DNA of 64,000 nt from Malus domestica (GCF_042453785.1 NC_091673.1:3355501-3419500), one strand, 5' to 3'. Counted from the stretch's first letter, positions 11,357 through 25,861 are shown. Notes: a model not told the origin generated them from the sequence alone. A program made the numbers and translations.

Positions 11357-14300
11357 CTATACCTCTTCGCTGAAAAAATCTGTACTGTAATTTTGACTAC
11401 CAAATGCCATTCTCCGGAACAACCTAATTTCAGCTGATTGTTGTGCCGAGTCAAATGCCTCACTTTCCCCCACTCTCATTCCGTTGTTTATATCGGAAGC
11501 AACAAAACTATCAAAAGCTCTAACAACCTGAGGAGAGTGAGAATGATGATGTTAGCTTAAGCTGGTGAAGTGAATGAATTCACATTATAAAAAAATTTCA
11601 GCTTCTTATTACCTGTCCCATTCGTGGTCTCTTAGCAGATGAATGTCGCACACAAGCAGCAGCAATCTCGATCATTCTGAACATTTCAGTATCCACATAA
11701 TTCTTTTCGAGCCTTGGATCTACCACGCCGTCAAAATCTTCATTATCAAGAGCATAACTCAACAACGGCCGAGCCTGGATGGTAAAATGCGTCTCTTGTC
11801 AGGAAAGCTTGGGTTTGACCTTAGAACATTCAGTTGGTTAACTATACAGTTTTATTTCATTCAATAAACATATTGTCAATTTGTTACATATATGTCTCCT
11901 ATGTACAGTCTCACATCTTTATTATGCATTTATCTACGTACTTTTGAAAAAATTGAAATGAATTCACAACTAAGGCGAGACTAAATTGTGCCCGCTGAAT
12001 CCAGACAAATATTGACAGCATAATCAGAGAGTGAAAAAGATTTCATGCATTGAGATTTCTTTCTGTAAGACGGTTCTGGAGTTTCAATGCATTCCTTGTT
12101 TAAAAACTATAGGGCCAGAAGATCTCACTCAATAAATTGGGGACTTCAAAATATTCAACCGAAAATATCAAAACATTATTATCGAATTGAAGCAAAGTAA
12201 TATAAACGCTGCAGCATGATATGTCCAGTATGAAAAGAGGATGTAAGTTTACCCATTCAACTAGACTCTCATCTCCCAAGGGTTGGGATGTATCTACAGG
12301 CTTCCGTCCAGTGATCAACTCAAGAAGCACAACTCCATAAGAGTAAACATCAGACTTCTCAGTCAATTTCCCACTTGATGCATATTCAGGAGCCACGTAT
12401 CTGAAAATCAAGCGGAATCAATACATTATCAGGCATGAAAGGTATGTTTGTGATGACAGTATAAATTAAAATATAGAAGAAACCTCAAGAATAGCTTTGA
12501 TACAAGTAGAAAGCATATGGGCCAACACTAGATTGCTGACGTACCCAAACGTTCCCATCACACGTGTGCTTATATGCGTATTTGCATCAAGCGCTAATTT
12601 GGCAAGTCCAAAATCTGAAACCTGTAAAGTAAAGAAGGAAACCATGAGCTACAACCTAACCAAAATATAGGAGTACTGAAATGTGCTCTGAGTGAAATCA
12701 TGCTATACCCGAGCTTCAAAGTTGTTATCTAAAAGAATGTTTGACGACTTTATATCCCTGTGAATAATTCGAGGATGACCTGACATTAAACAAATAAAAC
12801 CAAACTTGGTCAACAAAACACTTCCAGTTAAATTATGTAACCGATAAAACAATTGTACGAGGATATAGTAACCCAAACATTCAGCTATCAGAATCCAGAA
12901 ACTCAGGGTAGATAATTACAATCTTCATGAAGATAAGCGATCCCACGAGCTGCACCAGCAGCAACCTTAACACGTGTCGCCCAGTCCAGAACTGGCCTAC
13001 CTTCTCCTGAAAATTGCAAGGTGCAAAACATGAGATTACGGAACCATTATCACTAACTGTTACTTAAAAGCTCTGTTATAGATATACCATGAAGATGAAA
13101 ATAAAGGCTATCGTTAGCAACATATTCATAGACGAGCAGCCTTCGATTATCAGAGATGCAGTACCCAACCAGAGAAACCAAATGGCGGTGATGTATGCGA
13201 CTAATAATCTCAACTTCAGCCTTGAATTCTCGCTCACCCTGACCCCCTCCAATTTTTAGTTGTTTTACTGCCACCTCTCTCCCATCTGGTAGGCATCCCT
13301 TATAAACACAACCAAATCCGCCTTCGCCCAAAAGATTCTGAGATGAAAAACCATTTGTGGCCTTAGCTAGTTCTTCAAAAGTAAACCATGGTCTTGAATT
13401 TCCAACTCCTGCTTGTTCTGGTGGAGGACTCATGAACTCACTGCCAGAACGGCTTCCAACAAGGGGAGCTGAAGAATGTGCCTTCAAGAAGGATGAATCT
13501 GGAAACAAGTTACAAAAGCCTTCTTAAATACAACGGCTTATATGAGCTGATTAATTTATCCCATACCCTGATCTGAGTGAGGCTAAATATACTCTTAAAA
13601 TAGTATGTTGAACTTATTGAAATTTAGAAATATCATTAAACAGAAAATCCCACATTCATAATAACAAAACAAGGAATCAACTGCGTTATGTATGATTGAA
13701 GGTACCTGATCGTGGAGAAGAATCCATAGTGGATTGCATAGCATAACCTTCAAACCCGGATACTTTTTTCTTTTGCCTCCTCATGCACCATACAATCAAC
13801 CCAACGAGACTAAGCACTACTGCCCCTACCACTACTCCAATCGCCACTATGCCTCCGGTACCAATGCCGTTGGAATTTGAACTTTGTGGTGCATTCGGAC
13901 TGGAAGTGTTTGTTAGTGGACTTGGAATTTGAGAATGAACTGGTGGAGAAGCCTGTGAGGGGGGAGGTGGTGACATTCTTATGATGGGTGGTGGAGGTGA
14001 AGGGGTTGGTTGAGAACCAGGTGGGGCTGGAGTAGTACGGCTAGGAGGCGGGGGTGCTTTTCTGGGAGGTATTGATGCTGGTGGAGGAGATGAACTTTCA
14101 GGGGGGGTTGATGCTGGTGGTGGAGGTGAACTTTCACGGGGGGTTGATGCTGGTGGTGGAGGTGAACTTTCACGGGGGGTTGATGCTGGTGGTGGAGGTG
14201 AACTTATGGGTGGCACAATTGCTGGAGGTGGGGGTGAATTCGGTGGTGGGTCTGATGGTGACGGTCGTGGTGAAGTTTTGGGGGGACTTGATGGAGGTGG

Positions 14301-14801
14301 AGGAGACTTCTCAGGTGGCGGTGAAGTTTCAGGCGGCTTTGAAGAGGGTGGAGGTGGAGGTGAACTCACTGGTGCGGGAGATTGCGGCGGAGGAGGTGAA
14401 CTTGCAGGTGGATCAGATGTTGGTGGTGGCGGAGAAGGTGAACTTTTCGGTGGATTTGATGATGGTGGGGGTGGAGAACCAGAAGTTGGTGATGGGGGTG
14501 AAGAATCAGAAGCTGGTGGAGGTACATTGGATGAAGGCGGTGGTGGCGAGGTTGGCGGTGAAGCAGATTGTGGAGTTGGAGGAGGTGTTTGTGTTGGAGG
14601 TGGTGAGGATGTGGTTGGAGGAGGAGCTGATGAAACAACAGGTTGCGGAGATTGAGTGGTTGCCTTAGAGGACTCTGGTGAATCCAAATTCGGCTGAGAA
14701 GACGGTGTCGGTGTGGCGGTTGACGGCGATGTTAAAGTAGTATTGGAAGCTGGCGGCACGGCGGATGGAGACGAATTTGGAGATGGCGATGTGGTTGCCA
14801 T
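11357..14801 (-). CDS. PERK10: Proline-rich extensin-like receptor kinase (PERK10-like), eight exons
   Basis: Exons on the minus strand: 14801-13706, 13498-13088, 13006-12920, 12779-12709, 12621-12545, 12400-12253, 11774-11613 and 11527-11357. All have GT-AG borders and they sum to 2223 bases: 740 residues plus stop. Residues 1 to about 310 are Pro/Ser-rich, extensin-like (SPPPP blocks), and bind or sense the cell wall in this family. A membrane span follows ([22 protein letters not shown], about 316-338) with a CMRRQKKK stop-transfer. The kinase starts near [13 protein letters not shown] and has [35 protein letters not shown] and the APE-type [11 protein letters not shown], so every catalytic motif is present. 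No classic signal peptide is obvious, as is usual for PERKs. A 5'-UTR intron is likely (see 14802). It is called PERK10-like partly because its neighbours resemble At1g26160 and At1g26170. Confidence 0.93.
14078..14205. repeat. 36-bp (12-residue) tandem repeats in the PERK ectodomain
   Basis: The unit GGTTGATGCTGGTGGTGGAG plus GTGAACTTTCACGGGG recurs three to four times in frame, encoding [16 protein letters not shown] repeats on the minus strand. The copies are nearly identical at the DNA level, so they are recent and likely length-variable between alleles. Confidence 0.85.
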
Positions 14802-15400
14802 CTAACTAGACCCAAAATCCAGTGATGGATACCATATAACTCACACACCACAACCTTCAATCAATCATGAAATCTTCAATCTTTTCACAAAAAAAACAGA
14901 GCTTTCAATACAAAAGGCCAAAAATTAGAGAAAAACCCAAGCGACAAGTTTCAAGTCTTTGTCAAACCAACATCTCCAAAAACTTCAAAAAATGGAATTC
15001 CCGAAATTCCCCCCACCACCAAACTCCACCAACCAATCACCTCCAAAACATCAAAATATTCTTCTGTGATCAAAATCCCAGAAACCCAACTCAGCAAACA
15101 GGCTTTTCAGATCACTAACTTCAAAGAGTGTGAGAGAATTCTAATTTCACAAATATTAAAGTAGCAATCTTTCTCTAAGTGAACACTCAAAAATCCAAAC
15201 TTTAAGTGACCAAACGCAGCAGAAGCAGCAATATTATCACAAATTGGTACTAATAAGCAAAACCCAAATGGTAAAATCTGGAAAGGACTTACCTTTACTT
15301 CGTCAATGATGGCCAAACAAAAACCCTAAACTTTGATCTCTTGAAACTTCCTTATCTCCCAACTCTGCACCGGAAGTTCAACACACGGCTTGTGGGGTCT
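14802..15400 (-). promoter_or_regulatory. PERK 5' UTR with probable leader intron
   Basis: On the minus strand a splice donor AAG|GTAAGTCC falls at 15293/15292, in sequence with no coding frame into the PERK start. A T-rich tract and TCTAGTTAG lie just upstream of the ATG at 14801. This suggests a non-coding first exon (about 15400-15293) and a leader intron of roughly 450 bp. The exact acceptor was not resolved. Confidence 0.45.
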
Positions 15401-18400
15401 CAAATGTACTCTGCGAAAACTGAAAACGACTCCGAAAGAAAAATTATTATTGTTTGATGACAATTTATATGGTATTTTCTTTTTTTTAAACTCTTTCTTT
15501 TTTTCTTTTCTTTTTTTTGAAAAAATAATCATAAATATTGACAGATTAATGTGGTTGGCTTTTTTTTCTAACGTCCATTTAGTACTACGCAACGTAAACG
15601 CATTGTGCAATTTGGTCAGCGCAATTTAAATCTTATGGAGTTTGGACCTTTTCCATTTGTTTCCTTTCAAATATATTTAGATTTCATAAATTTGTTTTTA
15701 TAAAGTTTGATACGTTATAATAACTATCAATTAATTGAATATAAACAAAATGTTGTAAAATAGTATTATCAAAATTTTGGCTTTTCATTCTGTTTCCTCT
15801 TATGATTTTTTAATGATTTTCACGCGAGCAATATCATACGTCGGTAGAAAATTTCCGGCTCAATTTTTTTTAAGTTTGAAAAGATATGGGAGATATGTAT
15901 TAGTTTTTGCAGTGTGTTATTACGTAAGCTGTCATATAAAATGGAATTATTCTATAACTATGACAATTAAATTAGTAAACTATTCACCTCCCTAAAATGT
16001 TGATTTCGTCCTTAAAGACAATTTAATACTATAAACAAATAGAATAATCACTGTAATGTGCCTGTAGTCTGTAGTTTTTTGGAGTTTAATTTTGGAGCCA
16101 CGAGTTTGACAACATTCTTTAATGCCACCAAATCCAGCTTAGTCCAACTTTCTTTTTTTTTTTTTTTTTTTTTAATTTTATATATATATTCGTTCAAAAT
16201 TTTGTAAAGAATGTGCTATTTACATATTTATTTATTTATATATTTCTGTTTATTGATCTTTTGATCATCTTCAATTCATTTAATTCGACGGTTAAGAATT
16301 GAGAGGTATGACGTGTAAAAGATAAAAAAAAAAAATTATATATATAACACCACTATTTTGTAAATCGGCAATTCAGCAACTCAGCAATATACATATATAT
16401 ACACATATATATACATACATATATACATATATGCATATTCTCGATGGGAACAAGGACAATCTCCGAGCATAATCTTTTATTTTGTTCACATTAGAAGAAA
16501 AGACTACATGCAGGGTTAAAGTAATCCGTTAGTTTATGGACAAGCGATAGGATGCTATGAAATATAATATATTGAATAGCGGGTTTAATCTGGTGGCGGT
16601 GGGGCCGGCCCGGCATGGATAAAGAGAAGTAATTTTGTGTTGTGATTTTATAATTTAGGGAAAATTAGAATTTCCTATAGTTTTTTTATATTATTTAGAT
16701 TAAACATTTGTGTTTTTTTTTAAATTTGATTAAAATGCTTTGATCAATAGTCACCTCTATTTTTTAAAATTAAAATACTATTTATCGTTTTATCTGCATG
16801 ATGCACTTTTCCTTATTTAGTAGAGATATTATTAATTAAACTATATTTTCTCTTCTTCCAAATATGTTTTTTCAATCACAGGTTTTTTTTTTCGTTATGA
16901 AAACATTTAATATTATTTCTTTTTCCAAATGGTTTTTTCTTTTTTCAAATAGTTGGTAATCAACATAAAAGTTCCATGTAATTTTTTCAATTTTTTTGTG
17001 AAATTATTATTATTATTTTGCTGTTTTTTTTAGTATAGTTGTTGACGAATTATTATTAGGTACAATACATTACATATATATTATCTGCGGGTATGTTTGT
17101 ATTTACAAAATTTTTTAATTTGTACGTTTATTTGCAATTTTGGTACGTTTGATTTGATACTTATTGTTAATATTGTTACATTATTTTTATTTTGGTACGT
17201 TTTATTTTGTACATGTATTGGTATGTTTATATTATTCACAATCTTATTTTCTCTTAAAGTACTAAAAGAAAAACTTATTTCGGTACGTTTGATTTTGGGG
17301 GATTTAAAAATATTTTAAACTATTTTGGAAAGAAAATATCTTAAATTCTAGATAATTATTGCTAAATTGTAGCATTATTGTGAAAATAAATTGAATCTAA
17401 CCAACTTTTTTTTTTTTTACAATTATCTCTAATGGAGAAGATAGTAATCAAAAGGTTAGATTATAGGAAATTTGTTACAATATAATGTGCATATAGCACC
17501 AAAATTATAACAAAAAAAAGTTTAATCAAATCACTAAAAGACATGGATGTTTGATCTAGAAAATTCAAAATTGAGACGCCTATATCAAAAGATCCCCATA
17601 ATTTAATAGGAGGAGCATCGTCTCTCTCACAGAGGATGTCTGCAGAAATTGTCAAATGTTTGAAAGTGGAGGAGGTGGTGGGTCAGTGCCCTAATTATGC
17701 CCCGTCTGTTGCTGTTTTTCTGCTGCTGCTGCCCGTGAAGCTCCTCCACGGGCTGCTGTTTTGGATCTTGACGTCGAGATTGCTCGGTTTCAAAGCTACC
17801 ATGGTATCATTTGAGACCTGAAATCTAAATCCTAAAATGTGATTTATCTACGACAAAGAATGCCCACGCATATGTAAATCGATTAAAGTAGTGTGTTTTC
17901 TCTTTTGTATTTAAGTTTGAATTTCTTCGTCATAATTTAAATTACTAATATGTAAAATGTTGTTCGGTGTTTACTGTTGTTTAAAATTACAATGGCTCCT
18001 TTATTTTTCTAAGTTAATATGTGGAGTAATGCTAAGTAGACCGAATTTCTAAACCAAATTTGCATTGGATTAATGGGTAAGTTGGTAAGTGGGTTCTTTT
18101 TTTTTTTTTTGCAAAATTTAACTTTTTATAAGAATCAATAAATTTTTTTTTTCAAATACCGGATATTCAAATGGTACTCTACATGTCATAATACATTTTT
18201 CGTGTTCCTATACCTATTTTATAACACGTGAGTGCTCATTTAAAAACTAATCACTTTGAAAACGTGGTATTGGGGAAGAAAAGTAAAAGCAAACCGCGAA
18301 TATACGAAGCACACGCGTGCACAGTAACAATTCTGCCCAAGTGATAAGATCGTGGGAAGAAAAGCCGAAATCTAGTGAAAACACACATGCAAGTTGCAAC

Positions 18401-19419
18401 CACGACCACGACATCAAGGTTCCCAAAGTCTACTCCCCGCACATTGACGTCGTATTCTTGCACTTCATTATTGAAACGATGCCACATGTGGTGCAACTTT
18501 CTAGACACGGAGGAGTTGGAGAACTCCTTTGCAATTAAGATATTACATGAGTTAGTTGCCGTATCTCATATCAATCACATCTTGTTAAGTGTTATTAAAA
18601 TTTTTTGGTAACAAGTTTGAGTTGAGTTAAAATGTTTACCTATTTAACATAACGTTTTGCGTCAATTATACAACACGCGTAAATTTCTCTAAAAAACATT
18701 ATATTATTAGCAAGAGAAATCACGTTCCTGATATATTTGTGTTATGAAAGTTACTCTCGCATTTGAGAGTTAAAAAGTCAACCAAACCAAATTACGTTAC
18801 CTTTAGCTTAAGCTTATTAATTGATAATTTACCCATTTGGGTCACATTGATTTTAGGCGCAGGAATGTCTAAAAAGTTTGCCCCAAAAGTAAAGAAAATA
18901 GAACAAAGGGCTTTAAGCCCAATCCGCCTAACTTGAACTTAGAGATCCACAATACAAGCCTAACCTGACAACCTCCGTCTCACCAAACTAACTTAATTGA
19001 AAATTAAGCAAGTTTGTTGCAAGAGAAGTTCATTTTTCTGGGTTACTCTAAACTTGATACACTCCGGGACATATCTAATCGATGTGTTTCCGGTATACGA
19101 AGGAGAAAAACTAACTATTTTAAAATTCAAAAAAATGAAAAATGAGAAAAGTTTACAAGAACTACCGTGTTTAGTGGTGTTCAGCTGGTGGATTGAAGCA
19201 GCTTCATATATTTGGAGATTACCGTACCTTTACTTTCACCCGGGCCTCCACGGATGTATGCTTGGATTCCACAGCGGCAACTGGAGATCCTATAATCCTG
19301 TTGGGGGGTGCTCTATAATACAAGATCCTTGTTTGCCCTTCATGCGAGAAGACAAAAAAATGGTTAACAAGGAACGTGCAGCAGGGTGGCGGCCAACTTC
19401 AACAAGGAGGCTTGACTGC
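15401..19419. other. AT-rich intergenic region, no gene recognised
   Basis: A 4-kb spacer between the PERK promoter and the HD-domain relic. It has homopolymer runs (16148-16171, 18098-18111), TATATA tracts (16180-16430) and repeated GGTACGTTT(T/G)ATTTTG motifs at 17150-17300. A diverged relative of the hAT MITEs at 34612/34927 may lie about 16255-16320, sharing ATCTTCAATTCAT. The open frame 17636-17821 (61 codons, leucine-rich) resembles nothing I recognise. The region looks like decayed transposon sequence. Confidence 0.5.
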
Positions 19420-19989
19420 GAACCATGACGTGAGAAATATCCTTTTTTACTCTTGCCTAATCGTGAATTTCTTCTAGCAATTATCACAGCTGCCCAACTC
19501 TTTCCTAGTTTCGTTTGGAATTTGCCTGGGGAAAAAGAAGGCAAACAAAAAATAATAGTTACAAATAGCAGAAATCACAAATTTCCCTACTCTAGTTAGC
19601 ATCAAAATAAATCAATCTAGCTGCTGTCGAAATGAAGAACTCATCCAGCACCTTTCCATGTTCTGTTTGGGAATAAAAATATCAAGAGAGGAAGATAAGA
19701 AAGCTAACAAAGTTACAGCAAAAGAATGAAACACTTTTACCCATTTCGTATTCCAACGCTTGCAGAATCATTTCAACCTGGACAGAATTGCATAACCATA
19801 CTGAATGAAGGGAAATCTTAAGAAATAGTGGAAGGTCTGAAAGGTCTATACGCGTAACTCATGTCAGCCCATATAAGCACGCAGCACGCAAGTAGGAATG
19901 AGTATATTTCTTGTGTTGCAACATTACTTTAGTCTAAAGAAAGGTTTGGAATTGGCACTGTAGAAATGAATAGTGTTTCAATCCGAATT

Positions 19990-20265
19990 TCAGATTAATT
20001 ACAACCATGCCATTGGTCTTTGTGTTGGTTTTGGGTCAGCAGCTCGGCCCTTAGCTAGGCCCAAATGTGTTGGTTTTGGCTGGGAAGCCTGGCCCTTAGT
20101 GATGCCCAAATTATTTAATTACATTTTTGCCCGTCTAAGATTAGAATCCGATGGTGGGGATGGTGTATTATGAAGGGCAATTTTGTCCTCTCCGTTTTGG
20201 GCGAGATGGGGGGTCACCGGTTAGGTATCATTTGTTGTCATTCAATTAGGGTTTCAGGGAGGGTC

Positions 20266-20306
<41 letters not shown>

Positions 20307-21301
20307 GATGCAAGGAGAGCGAGGGGGAGGGGGAGGGGTAGGGGTCTCGGCACTGTTGCTGCAGATGGGAGGGTCGGTATGGTCAGAGAATACCATATGG
20401 ATCGTCGGGATTTTAGGGAGACGGGGTAGGGGTCATCAACAAACCCTACTGAGAGTGGGGTGTGCCGGATCTTGCGTTGCATGCCTCAAATCCAAAGATA
20501 AGTTCTTTTTTCAATTGTATTCTTTAATGGTGCCTTAGATTTTCTAATTGTTTAAGTATGTTAGGTCCGGTTTTGGGGGATTTGTGATTTTATGGAGAGA
20601 GATGGATAGGGAGATAGAGATTGACAGAGAAAGGAGAAAGCATGGCTATGTGCATTTTTTGGGGTTAATTAATGGGTTGGTGCGCAGAGTTAGTGAGGAG
20701 AGAGTGACAGAGGGGCAATATGGGCACTTTTCTTGGCAATATAGTGCTTAGCTTAAAATTAGAATGTGATTAAGTTGTATTGAATTTGTTCGATTAACCA
20801 TTGGACCATTTATAGTTCATTTAATCTTTTGAATTATAAGCTAATGTGTTGTGTCCTTTACATTTCTTGGTATGTTATTGATATGGAAAACATCATCTAT
20901 CTGTTCTATTTATCGCATGTCATAAGAATCAAAGTAGACTTGGCATCCTTTTTGTGGCCTTTTTTGTGTTGGCAGATGCCATCAGATAGGCAAAATCATA
21001 TTGGCTACAAAGTGCAATGAATGCTACAGGTTACTAAGTTTCGCCATATGCCTTCATTGTGGCATTGCCCTTTCTACAACAAGTAAGCATTCTAATTTCA
21101 CTTTGTGGAATGATATTAAGTTGACTTATGGAATAATATAGAGTTGTGTCATGCATGAAAACTATGAATCCATTTCATCATGCATTTTTTAGTTAAACTA
21201 CTATGTTTTTGTTCAATTGACTACAATTCATGCCGCAGTTCGCTTCACAAACCTCTACTGTTAGCTTCCATACAGTATGTTGCAAGTTTGAGGATATCTC
21301 T
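19990..21301. other. Helitron-like interior left of the solo LTR
   Basis: Non-coding sequence within the last intron of the HD-domain relic. It contains a (GA)n run at 20269-20302 and text such as AAGGGCAATTTTGTCC. It is probably the left part of the element whose 3' end is at 26910, but I could not locate a 5' TC terminus. The frames at 20170-20538 and 20246-20482 are built on the GA run and are not genes. Confidence 0.3.
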
Positions 21302-24300
21302 TGTTACACCCACCCATAATTTAAATTGTATTTTCACTAAGTTTGAGATTATCTTGCTTTTAAAATGGTTTTTGAGTCTTAAATGGTGTGCCCAAGGGGC
21401 CCACCCTGTTTTGTCCCCCGGTTCCCTTTCCATTTTCTTTTATTTTTCTGAAAAGTCTTCCTCTTTCTCTCTTCTCCCTCACTCTCCCTTATCACTCTCT
21501 CTCGGCTCTTTCTATCTCAACCCCTCCGAGGGCTTTTCTTACCAACAAACAACACCACAACAACATCAACATCTCCATTAGCACCCTAGTGAGCTTAGAA
21601 TCGAAGAAAGAACACCCCAAACCCTTCTCTTCCTTTCGGCCGGTACTGTTCATCATCTTCTCCGTCGAGTTTCGTATCGTTCCGACGTTGGTAAGCTTCT
21701 AGAAGACCTTGTTTTGTATTTTAGGGTTATATCGAAGCTTGTTTTAAGTTGTGTATACGTTTGAATCGCAGAAAATAGCTCGGAGTAGCTTTTCCAAATT
21801 TTCCGGCGAGCATGGCCACTTTCGAGGAATTTTCCGGCCAAACCACTATGCGTTGGCCGGCATGCAAGATATAAATCTCTTCGTCTCGCTGAGTACTACA
21901 ACTTTCCTTTTTGTTTCACCCAATTTCGTTGAGTATTGAAGAAGTTATACTCATTTGACTCTTACCCAGTTTCCAGCGACCTCAGAGGCTTTCGAGGCAG
22001 TTTTCGGTCAAACCATTGCGAGTTAGACGTCTTGTAAGGTACCATTCTCTTTGTCTCTTCTAGAACTACAACTTTCCTTTTTGAATCACTCGATTTCGTT
22101 GAGTTTTGACAAAGTTATGGCTGTTTAAAGTTGGTGTAGATTTCCAGCCGAATTCCGGCCTTCTTCTTCCTTGGGTCCGGCGACCCATCAAGAATAGGCC
22201 TTTTGGGCCTTTCCTGCCGAGCCCAACCCAAACCCATTTCTTTTATTTATTCATTTTGTTTTAATTTTAATTGGTTTAATAAAAAGGCCTTTGGGCCATT
22301 TTATTTAGGGCTATAGGCCCGTCCTCTATAGAACCCAAAAACCCTTAGGTTTAAGGCCTTTGAGCTTTAGCGGTTGGGGGCCCTAAGCCCAACCCTAACC
22401 TTTTAAATTATTTTTGTTTATTAAATTGATTTTAAAAACCCTAAAGGCCTTTAGGCCATTTTCCTTTAGGGCCTTATGCCCGTGCATCCTAAGCCAACCC
22501 ATTAAACCTCATTACCCTTAACCTTTAACCCTGATCTGTCCAAACCCTTTATGGGAAATATTCCGTTAGGGAATATTCCATTAGAGAATATTCCGTCAAG
22601 GAATATTCTAGGAATATTCTATCAACTTTTACGAAGTTTAAATGAGTCCATTCTTAGGGTAATTCGACGTCCTGAATCCGTTTCCAACATCCGTTTTTCC
22701 AAATTCAATTGTTATAATAAAGTTTTATTAATTGGACCATTTATGTGCTTAGGGACAATATTTGTGACGTTTCCATGGTTGCTAGTTTGCGTGGCTCTTC
22801 GACGGCTAAGTATCTGTGAGTGGACCTAGGGCTGGGTTCGGTTCAAAACGGTTCGGTTTTTTGCCAAAACCGAAACCGAACCGAAATTTCGGTTCGGTTC
22901 GGTTCGGTCCATTTTTTTTTCGGTTTTTTTCGGTTCGGTTTCGGTTTTTTTCGGTTTTTTTTTTTTTTTTTTTTTTTTTTTGGAAAAAATGAAAACAAAA
23001 TTGAAATCTAAAATTTTAACATCTCCAACACAATTATAATATAAGCATTCTAACACAATGAACAAAATTTATATGAAAAATGCACACATCTTTAAAATAC
23101 AAAGTACAAGCCTATCATTCCTAAACATGAAGTCGTTTAATTACCATACCTGTTTCACCATCAACTGCATGAACATTATCAGTAATTTATTTGAAGGACC
23201 ACAAAGCCATTATCTGGACGTCTAGTATTCAAAGGATAATCTAAAATTGAACACCACCCAGATGGATGGACAAAAAGAACGCTTTGAAGGGAAGCCTAAA
23301 ATTAATTTGAGACAATACAGATGCATATAACCAGTTTTCTCTAAAGTGATATAAGTATATCTTATATAAATCATGTCAACAAGAACAAGCCTGGATGTTC
23401 AATTCTATTTGTTCTCTGAGAAATCAATACCAACTTCATATATTGTCCAGATCCGTTTACAATTTAAACTCTAATACTCATACATAATGTAGTCAAGAAA
23501 CAATATGCTCTATTGATGCTAGGTTTGATGGAAATCTTCCTTCAGCACCAAAAACGTTATCCATAATAAAACGCTACTCAGAGAATTGCAATGCCTATGC
23601 TACTTTTCAGAACACGTTACCAATGAATCTTTGGTCTTTTCCATCATGACTTAGCAAGTCCAAGAGTCCATAACCTAAATGAAAATACATGTTTAACAAG
23701 ATTTTTACCACTAAAAGAACAACATATGATTTACAACCTTCAACAACATGTCAAATTTGCAGGGCCATAGTTTCACTTAAGGAAATACAAGAGTCGGCAG
23801 AGAAATTCAAAGATAACAGGTAATCACATATCATGGAAGCTCTGATTCCCAGAGAAATATACTTATCTCCATCCTCTTTCAAATTATACATAAAAGTAGG
23901 CTATCTATCGTCACTACACCTTGCCAAACCATAAAGCTGCTGATTTCCTCCAATAGCCGAGCTTCCACATATATTACCAGCTTGACAGATTACCCCAAAA
24001 ACAAAATGATAAGTCAAACATGATCAAATTGTTCCCAAATTAAGACGAAGAAAGAAACTGCAAAAGCAGCTCAAAAAAATCCAACTGGGTAACAAGTAAG
24101 CAAAAGTTCCCAACTCAAATTTAGCATGCAATTAAAAATGAATGAGCAAAAAAAATTCAGAAGTACAAAAAAAGACAATTACTTTCTATTTCCCTAACCT
24201 CAAATTTCTCCCCTGAGCAAATTTAACATACAATTAACTGATTAAGCAAAAAAAAATGAATGAGCAAAAAAAATTGTAAAGAAGTGGGAAAGAACACAGA

Positions 24301-25827
24301 ACACCTTGATTTTTGTGTACTTTTCGTAGAGTTTGGAGTAGAGAGCTTCCGTCTGCGAACGAACAAGAAGAAGCTCACGGCGAGACTAACCTTTTGCAGT
24401 CGAGACTCGAAATGGCAAGAAGAAGCTCACGGCGAGATGAAGGACTGACGGCGAGGGCGAGGTGTGAGAGATTGAGAGTGAGATGGGTCGCCCCGTCGTG
24501 GGTCGCCTGAGATTCAAGACCGAGAGAGACAGAGAGTTTGAGAGAGACAGAGAGTGATTGAAGTTGAAGACCGAGAGAGAGAGAGAGGAGGCTAACCTTT
24601 TGCTATCGAGACTCGAAACGGCGAGATGAGAGACTGATGGAGAGGGCGAGGTGTGAGAGATTGAGAGTGAGAAGGGTCGCGCTGTCGCGGGTTGCCTGAG
24701 AGATTGAGAGAGACAGAGCGATTGAAGACCGAGCGAGAGAGACAGGAAGCTCAGGCGGCGCGAGAGGGTTACTGGGTTAGGGTTCATGGAGGGAGTCTGG
24801 AGGCAGGGAACAAGAGAGAGAATAGGGGAATGAAAAATAAAAAAGTTAGGGTTAAAGGATTTTGTTGATTTCTCAACAAAATTAAAAAACAATCTCATAA
24901 ATCCTAAAGGCATGAGGGTTCGAACCCATTGCCACCAGTGTGAAAAATTTCGCTTAAACCAACTTGGCAACAAGTTCTGTTTTGTTATGATTGTATGCCT
25001 AAATTATTTATAATATTGAAAAAAAATTAAATATATATATATCGGTTCGGTTCGGTTCGGTTCAGTTTTCGAACCTCAAAAACCGAAACCGAACCGGTCA
25101 GATTCGGTTCGGTTCGGTTTGACAGTTTCAGTTCGGTTTTTTTTCGGTTCGGTTTTTTTCGGCCTCGGTTCGGTTCGGTTGTCGGTTTTTTCGGTTTTCG
25201 GTTTTTTGAACCCACCCCTAAGTGGACCCCTTCTAAAATGATGTTTTAATAATAGAAATGCATACATGAAAAGCATGGTTTATGAGATGCTTTGAGATAA
25301 CATTCTTATTGAGGCTAGTTTGAATTATTACTATTTTTCCTATAACCTACGTTCTTATAGAATATCTTATGGATGACAATATGATATTTAGAACATGTTT
25401 CGAACACCTCTTTATAGTATAGATGATGGATGACTTTATACTATGAAGTTGCTTTTCAATATATATGTGTTAAATGGTTTTGTACTTACCTAGTGATCCT
25501 TTCCGCTACGGGATGTAGGGATAGATTCCGGTCCGTCCCGGGCGACGGTTTGGTGTTGGTATAGGGCCTGGAGTGTGTTTCCTCTGGCTATTAGCACAGG
25601 GACGGGGAGCCGGCATGGGGCATGAAGTGTATTTTCCTCTTACTGTCTGCTCAAAGACGAGGAGCCGGCATGGGGCCTGCAGGTTATCGGACAATTCACT
25701 AGTGATTGTTATATATACAAATTATGATTTGAGATATTGCACGACATGCTAGGTTTCGGAAAACCTATGTTTATCATGATATATGTGTTTTCATAAAACA
25801 TGGGGGTTAGTACGTTGATAACTGTTT

Positions 25828-25861
<34 letters not shown>

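Noticed and set aside
13979..14668. Frames of 64-204 codons, including Gly-rich and Val/Leu-rich peptides
   Set aside because: Shadows of the PERK proline-rich exon; CCN codons read in other frames.
17636..17821. 61-codon Leu-rich frame as a possible small peptide gene
   Set aside because: No recognisable motif, promoter or homology; AT-rich decayed surroundings.
20170..20538. Frame of 122 codons with an Arg-Glu run
   Set aside because: Built on a (GA)n microsatellite; no homologous motif.
22380..22540. CCCTAA-like motifs suggesting interstitial telomere repeats
   Set aside because: Only scattered CCCTAA words within the solo LTR, no tandem array.
24912..24935. GGTTCGAACCC, like a tRNA B box
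   Set aside because: No A box at the right distance and no foldable cloverleaf; it lies in hAT interior sequence.
24386..24973. 195-codon minus-strand frame inside the hAT element
   Set aside because: Ser/Leu-rich translation of duplicated GAGAGA-rich repeats; not a transposase.
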